In this document: positions 61,099 through 64,000 of the stretch, piece after piece
Position numbering within the stretch: position 1 is the stretch's first letter
Layout: the number at the start of each line of letters is the position of its first letter
Source of the DNA: Vicinamibacteria bacterium
GTDB taxonomy: Bacteria; Acidobacteriota; Vicinamibacteria; Fen-336
Reading direction: 5' to 3'
Length of the DNA stretch: 64,000 nucleotides
Assembly (NCBI GenBank): GCA_025994075.1
Contig: JAMQGV010000046.1
Coordinates: forward strand, 1-64,000
Notes under the pieces: model-generated
Seen by the model: the letters and a program-made list of their open reading frames with translations, nothing else
Database searches by the model: none
What the model was told of the DNA's origin: nothing
Made by a program: the position numbers and the translations under genes

Positions 61099-61878
61099 AT
61101 GTCCCTCACCTACGGCCGCTACCTGAAGGTGCCGGAGCTGCTCGCGCTGCAGGAGTGCCGCTCGCAGCCGGCCCACCACGACGAGACGCTGTTCATCGTC
61201 ATCCACCAGGTCTACGAGCTGTGGTTCAAGCAGGTGCTGCACGAGGTCGACCACGCGGCGCTGGCGATCCGCCGCGGCGAGCTGGCCGAAGGCGCGCGCC
61301 TGCTGCGGCGGGTGGTCGAGATCCAGCGCCTGCTGGTGCACCAGATCCGGGTCCTGGAGACGATGCGGCCGCAGGACTTCCTCGGCTTCCGCCAGGTGCT
61401 GAACCCGGCCTCCGGCTTCCAGTCGGTCCAGTTCCGCGAGCTCGAGTTCGCGCTGGGGATGAAGGATCCCCGCGTGATGCAGTCGATCGACTGCAACCCG
61501 GACGAGCGCGCCCGGCTCGAGGCGCGGCTCGCCGGCCCCACCCTGATGGCCGCGGTCGACGACGTGTTCCGTGCCCGCGGCGTCGACCTCGATCGGCCCG
61601 AGGCGCGGCTCGACGCGGTGGTGGCGGCCTACGAGGCGGGCGACGCCCAGGCCGACCTGGTCGCGCTGTTCGAGGTGATGATCGAGATCGACGAGTGCCT
61701 CGCGCTGTGGCGCTTCCATCACGTGCAGATGGTGGAGCGGATGATCGGGGCCAAGCGCGGCACGGGCGGCAGCGACGGCGTCGGCTACCTGTCGAGCACG
61801 CTCTCCAAGCGCGGCTTCCCCGAGCTGTGGCAGGCGCGCACCCGGCTCGGCGGCGAGCCGGCGGGCGGCGCGCGTTGA
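61099..61878 (+). CDS. kynA: Tryptophan 2,3-dioxygenase
   Basis: A 259-residue haem enzyme that opens the indole ring of tryptophan to N-formylkynurenine, the first step of the kynurenine pathway. Family elements are LTYGRYLKVPELLALQECRS, HHDETLFIVIHQVYELWFKQ (active-site His), RPQDFLGFRQVLNPASGFQS, and the C-terminal RFHHVQMVERMIGAKRGTGG with the proximal His, followed by SDGVGYL. The length is near that of bacterial TDO (about 280). The kynureninase and formamidase genes are not in this window. Start ATG 61099 is leaderless-type. It ends in a TGA embedded in the next gene's -35. Confidence 0.95.
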   Translation: MSLTYGRYLKVPELLALQECRSQPAHHDETLFIVIHQVYELWFKQVLHEVDHAALAIRRGELAEGARLLRRVVEIQRLLVHQIRVLETMRPQDFLGFRQVLNPASGFQSVQFRELEFALGMKDPRVMQSIDCNPDERARLEARLAGPTLMAAVDDVFRARGVDLDRPEARLDAVVAAYEAGDAQADLVALFEVMIEIDECLALWRFHHVQMVERMIGAKRGTGGSDGVGYLSSTLSKRGFPELWQARTRLGGEPAGGAR

Positions 61879-61902
61879 CAGGCCGGGTGCGGCCGATAGA
61901 AT
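61875..61902 (+). promoter_or_regulatory. Strong sigma-70 promoter for TonB receptor 3
   Basis: TTGACA (61875-61880), a 16-bp spacer and TAGAAT (61897-61902) form the best consensus promoter in the window. The -35 overlaps the TGA stop of kynA. The leader runs about 80 nt to ATG 61991. Confidence 0.65.
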
Positions 61903-61909
61903 TCCCGGA

Positions 61910-61990
61910 CTTCCAGGAGAGATCGCGTCCTTTTCCTGGCCGCGGAAGCCGGCCGTTGCTGCCGGACGGCCGCGGAGGATGCGGGAGGGA
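61910..61990 (+). promoter_or_regulatory. Structured 5' leader of TonB receptor 3
   Basis: This leader of about 80 nt holds a CAGGAGA and CTTTTCCTGG complementary pair and a GGCCGT-N9-ACGGCC hairpin shortly before the GGGAGGGA ribosome site. It matches no riboswitch that I recognise, but its length and structure are unusual here. Confidence 0.3.
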
Positions 61991-64000
61991 ATGACCCAGC
62001 CGCCGTCGCTCAGCATCGCCGCCCGCCTCCTGGCCCTGGGGCTCGCCCTCGGCGCGGGTGTGCCGGCGCACGCCCAGCAGCAGGTGTCGGCGAAGGAGCT
62101 GCAGAAGGCCGGCTTCTTCAGCGACTTCGACGAGCTGGACCTCGACGCGCTGCTGGCCGCCGACGTCGTCGAGGCCCGCATCGCGACCGGCTTCGCGGTG
62201 CCGCTCGCCGAGGCGCCCGGCGCGATCACGGTCTTCGACTCCGTCGCGATCCGCGACCTCGGAGCGCGAACCCTGCGCGAGCTGCTCGCCACGGTGCCCG
62301 GCTTCGACGTGATCCTGGGTGCGCTGGGCCAGGACCAGTTCGGCCTGCGCGGCGTGCGCGACCGCAGCTTCGCGTCGTCGTCGGGCGTGCTGATCCTCTA
62401 CAACGGCGTGCCGCTCAACGAGCCGGTCTTCGGCGGCGCCACCCACGTCAACCTCGACATCCCGCTCGGCAACGTCGGCCGCGTCGAGGTGCTGCGCGGG
62501 CCGGGTGCGGCGCTGTACGGGCCGCACGCGCTGGCGGCGGTGATCCGGCTCGAGACGCGGGAGCAGGGCGAGCTGCGCGGGCTGCGGCTGACGGCGGGCG
62601 GCGGCAGCTTCGAGCGCAAGACGGCCTCGCTGGAGATGGGCAGCCGCATCAAGGGCATCGACGTCGCCGGCTACCTGCTCTACGACGACCACGAGAACAG
62701 CGGGCTGGTCGCGGCCCGCGACGCCCAGACGACGCGCGACGCCCTGGAGAACACCCTCTTCTCACGGGCTCCGGGCGAGATCGCCGACGACCGCAAGAAC
62801 TTCACGACCTTCTACCGGCTGGGCCGCGACGGCTTCACGCTCGACTGGCTGGTGGTCCAGGAGGAGGGCGGCGGGCGCTTCGGCGAGATCCAGGCGCTGT
62901 CGCCGCAGAACCGGCTGACCAACCGGCAGATGGTGCTCTCGCCCGCGTGGGCGGGCCCCTTCGCCGGCGGCGACGCGACGGTGCGCGCGAGCTTCGTGAA
63001 GGCGCGCTTCGGCGAGCTGGCCGAGCTGTACCCGCCGGGCTTCGAGCTGCCGCGGCCCGACGGCAAGGTGATCCTGCCCTCCGGCATCCTGTTCCAGTCC
63101 TCGCTGCAGTCGCGCTCGCTGGGGGTCGAGGCGACGTGGACGCGCGCCTTCGGCAGCCACCGCCTGCTGCTGGGGGGCGCCTGGCGCGACGATCGCACCG
63201 ACGACCTGACGGCCAACGGCAACGCGGACTTCCGCGACTTCACCCTCTACGACGCGCTCGAGCCGCTGCCCGGCGTCGTGCGCGACCGCGAGCGCCGCAC
63301 GGCTTCGGCCTGGGGCCACGTGCTGCTGCAGCCCCACTCGGCGCTGCGGCTGCACGCCGGGGCCCGCCTCGACGACGCCTCCGACGTCGCGGACGCGCTG
63401 GTCAGCCCGCGCGTCGCGGCCGTCGCCGTGCTGCCGAAGGGGATCTCGGCGTTCGGGGCCTGGACCCGCGGCCACCGCCTGCCGTCGTTCGCCGAAACCG
63501 ACTTCGAGCTGCCCGGGCTCTACGGCGGCGGCGCGCTCGAGCCGGAGCGCAACGACCAGCTCGAGGCGGGCGTGCGCTTCGCGATCGGCGGGCTGAACGC
63601 CGAGGCCGTGGCGTGGCGCAACCAGGTCGAAGGCGCACTGGCGCCCGCGGCCGCGTCGTGGGACGTGCGGCGGCCCACGTTCGTGGCGCCGGGCGCCGAC
63701 TACGAGGCGAGCGGCGTCGACTTCGACGTGCGCGGCGGCGTCGGCGAGCACACCGTGTTCGCCAGCCTCACCCTGCAGCAGGTCGAAAACGCGGCCGGGC
63801 GCGCCCTCGCGGACGAGCCCGAGGTGATCGCCAGCGTCGGCGCGATGCTGCGCTTCGGCCGCCTGGTGGCGACTCCCGTGCTGGTTCGCCAGGGCGCCCG
63901 ACCGCGCGCGGCCGGCGACGTCCGGGCGGACACTCCCGCGCGCACGGTCGCCCATCTCCGACTCCAGACCCGCAGCCTCTTCCGGCGCTGGGACTTCTCC
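61991..64000 (+). CDS. TonB-dependent receptor 3 (truncated by window end)
   Basis: The first 670 residues of a TonB-dependent receptor of a different type from receptors 1 and 2. It has a signal peptide ending AHA (about residue 31) and no carboxypeptidase-like domain. It has a short N-terminal region, then a plug with VAIRDLGARTLRELLATVPG, FGLRGVRDRSFASSSGVLIL, YNGVPLNEPVFGGATHVN and VGRVEVLRGPGAALYGPHAL, the classic FepA/BtuB-like plug motifs. Barrel strands follow (FGAWTRGHRLPSFAETDFEL, EPERNDQLEAGVRFAIGG). It most likely imports a metal chelate, vitamin or other small substrate. It starts after a GGGAGGGA site. The C-terminus lies beyond the window. Confidence 0.92.
   Translation, partial: MTQPPSLSIAARLLALGLALGAGVPAHAQQQVSAKELQKAGFFSDFDELDLDALLAADVVEARIATGFAVPLAEAPGAITVFDSVAIRDLGARTLRELLATVPGFDVILGALGQDQFGLRGVRDRSFASSSGVLILYNGVPLNEPVFGGATHVNLDIPLGNVGRVEVLRGPGAALYGPHALAAVIRLETREQGELRGLRLTAGGGSFERKTASLEMGSRIKGIDVAGYLLYDDHENSGLVAARDAQTTRDALENTLFSRAPGEIADDRKNFTTFYRLGRDGFTLDWLVVQEEGGGRFGEIQALSPQNRLTNRQMVLSPAWAGPFAGGDATVRASFVKARFGELAELYPPGFELPRPDGKVILPSGILFQSSLQSRSLGVEATWTRAFGSHRLLLGGAWRDDRTDDLTANGNADFRDFTLYDALEPLPGVVRDRERRTASAWGHVLLQPHSALRLHAGARLDDASDVADALVSPRVAAVAVLPKGISAFGAWTRGHRLPSFAETDFELPGLYGGGALEPERNDQLEAGVRFAIGGLNAEAVAWRNQVEGALAPAAASWDVRRPTFVAPGADYEASGVDFDVRGGVGEHTVFASLTLQQVENAAGRALADEPEVIASVGAMLRFGRLVATPVLVRQGARPRAAGDVRADTPARTVAHLRLQTRSLFRRWDFS

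Overview
The window is about 64 kb of very GC-rich, densely coding DNA from a Gram-negative bacterium. I see about 50 protein genes and one decayed gene. I found no tRNA or rRNA gene, no CRISPR array, no insertion sequence and no prophage. Three TonB-dependent receptors (two with a carboxypeptidase-like N-terminal domain), an OprP-like porin, outer-membrane proteins ending in Phe, and a decayed Ser/Thr kinase with a TPR-type tail best suit Acidobacteriota (Thermoanaerobaculia/Vicinamibacteria-like). Myxococcota is the main alternative. This placement is inference from gene content only.

Layout. 1-6424: a class V aminotransferase (cut by the window edge), two small secreted proteins, TyrRS and TonB receptor 1. 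6454-11857 (minus): kinase relic, DASS transporter, YVTN beta-propeller protein and glycogen phosphorylase. 11920-16420: a GT2 enzyme and a large sulfotransferase/GT4 fusion. 16463-21774: DUF885 hydrolase, amidase, a small secreted protein, a 53-residue Cys-rich protein and a KAS III-like enzyme. 21803-28005: TonB receptor 2 with a LolA-like partner, divergent from a histidine kinase/OmpR-type regulator pair. 28051-34661 (minus): subtilase, porin, an MFS-HEAT-cNMP fusion and an FKBP lipoprotein. 34730-40783: amidohydrolase, AlaDH-like protein, CoA-transferase and two SDR-type proteins. 40859-47943: QueD, nitroreductase, MASE1-GGDEF, a GT-C-like membrane protein, M48 peptidase, CrcB and DUF190. 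47947-54301: class IV aminotransferase, dnaJ-hspR, a sigma factor with a DnaC-like ATPase, and NfeD-flotillin. 54305-61028 (minus): a topoisomerase VI neighbourhood. 61099-64000: tryptophan 2,3-dioxygenase and TonB receptor 3 (cut by the window edge).

The most notable observations are: (i) both subunits of topoisomerase VI, interleaved with a cNMP-binding protein, a histone-H1-like Lys/Ala/Pro-tailed protein, a PilZ/receiver protein and a serine hydrolase; (ii) a recurring promoter layout in which a TANNNT box ends only 6-9 nt before the start codon, implying widespread leaderless or ultra-short-leader mRNAs; (iii) 11-bp-periodic repeats shared by TonB receptor 1 and the histidine kinase/TonB receptor 2 divergent promoter, suggesting one OmpR-type regulon; (iv) a HAIR-like HspR operator in the dnaJ promoter that also covers the start of the divergent aminotransferase gene.
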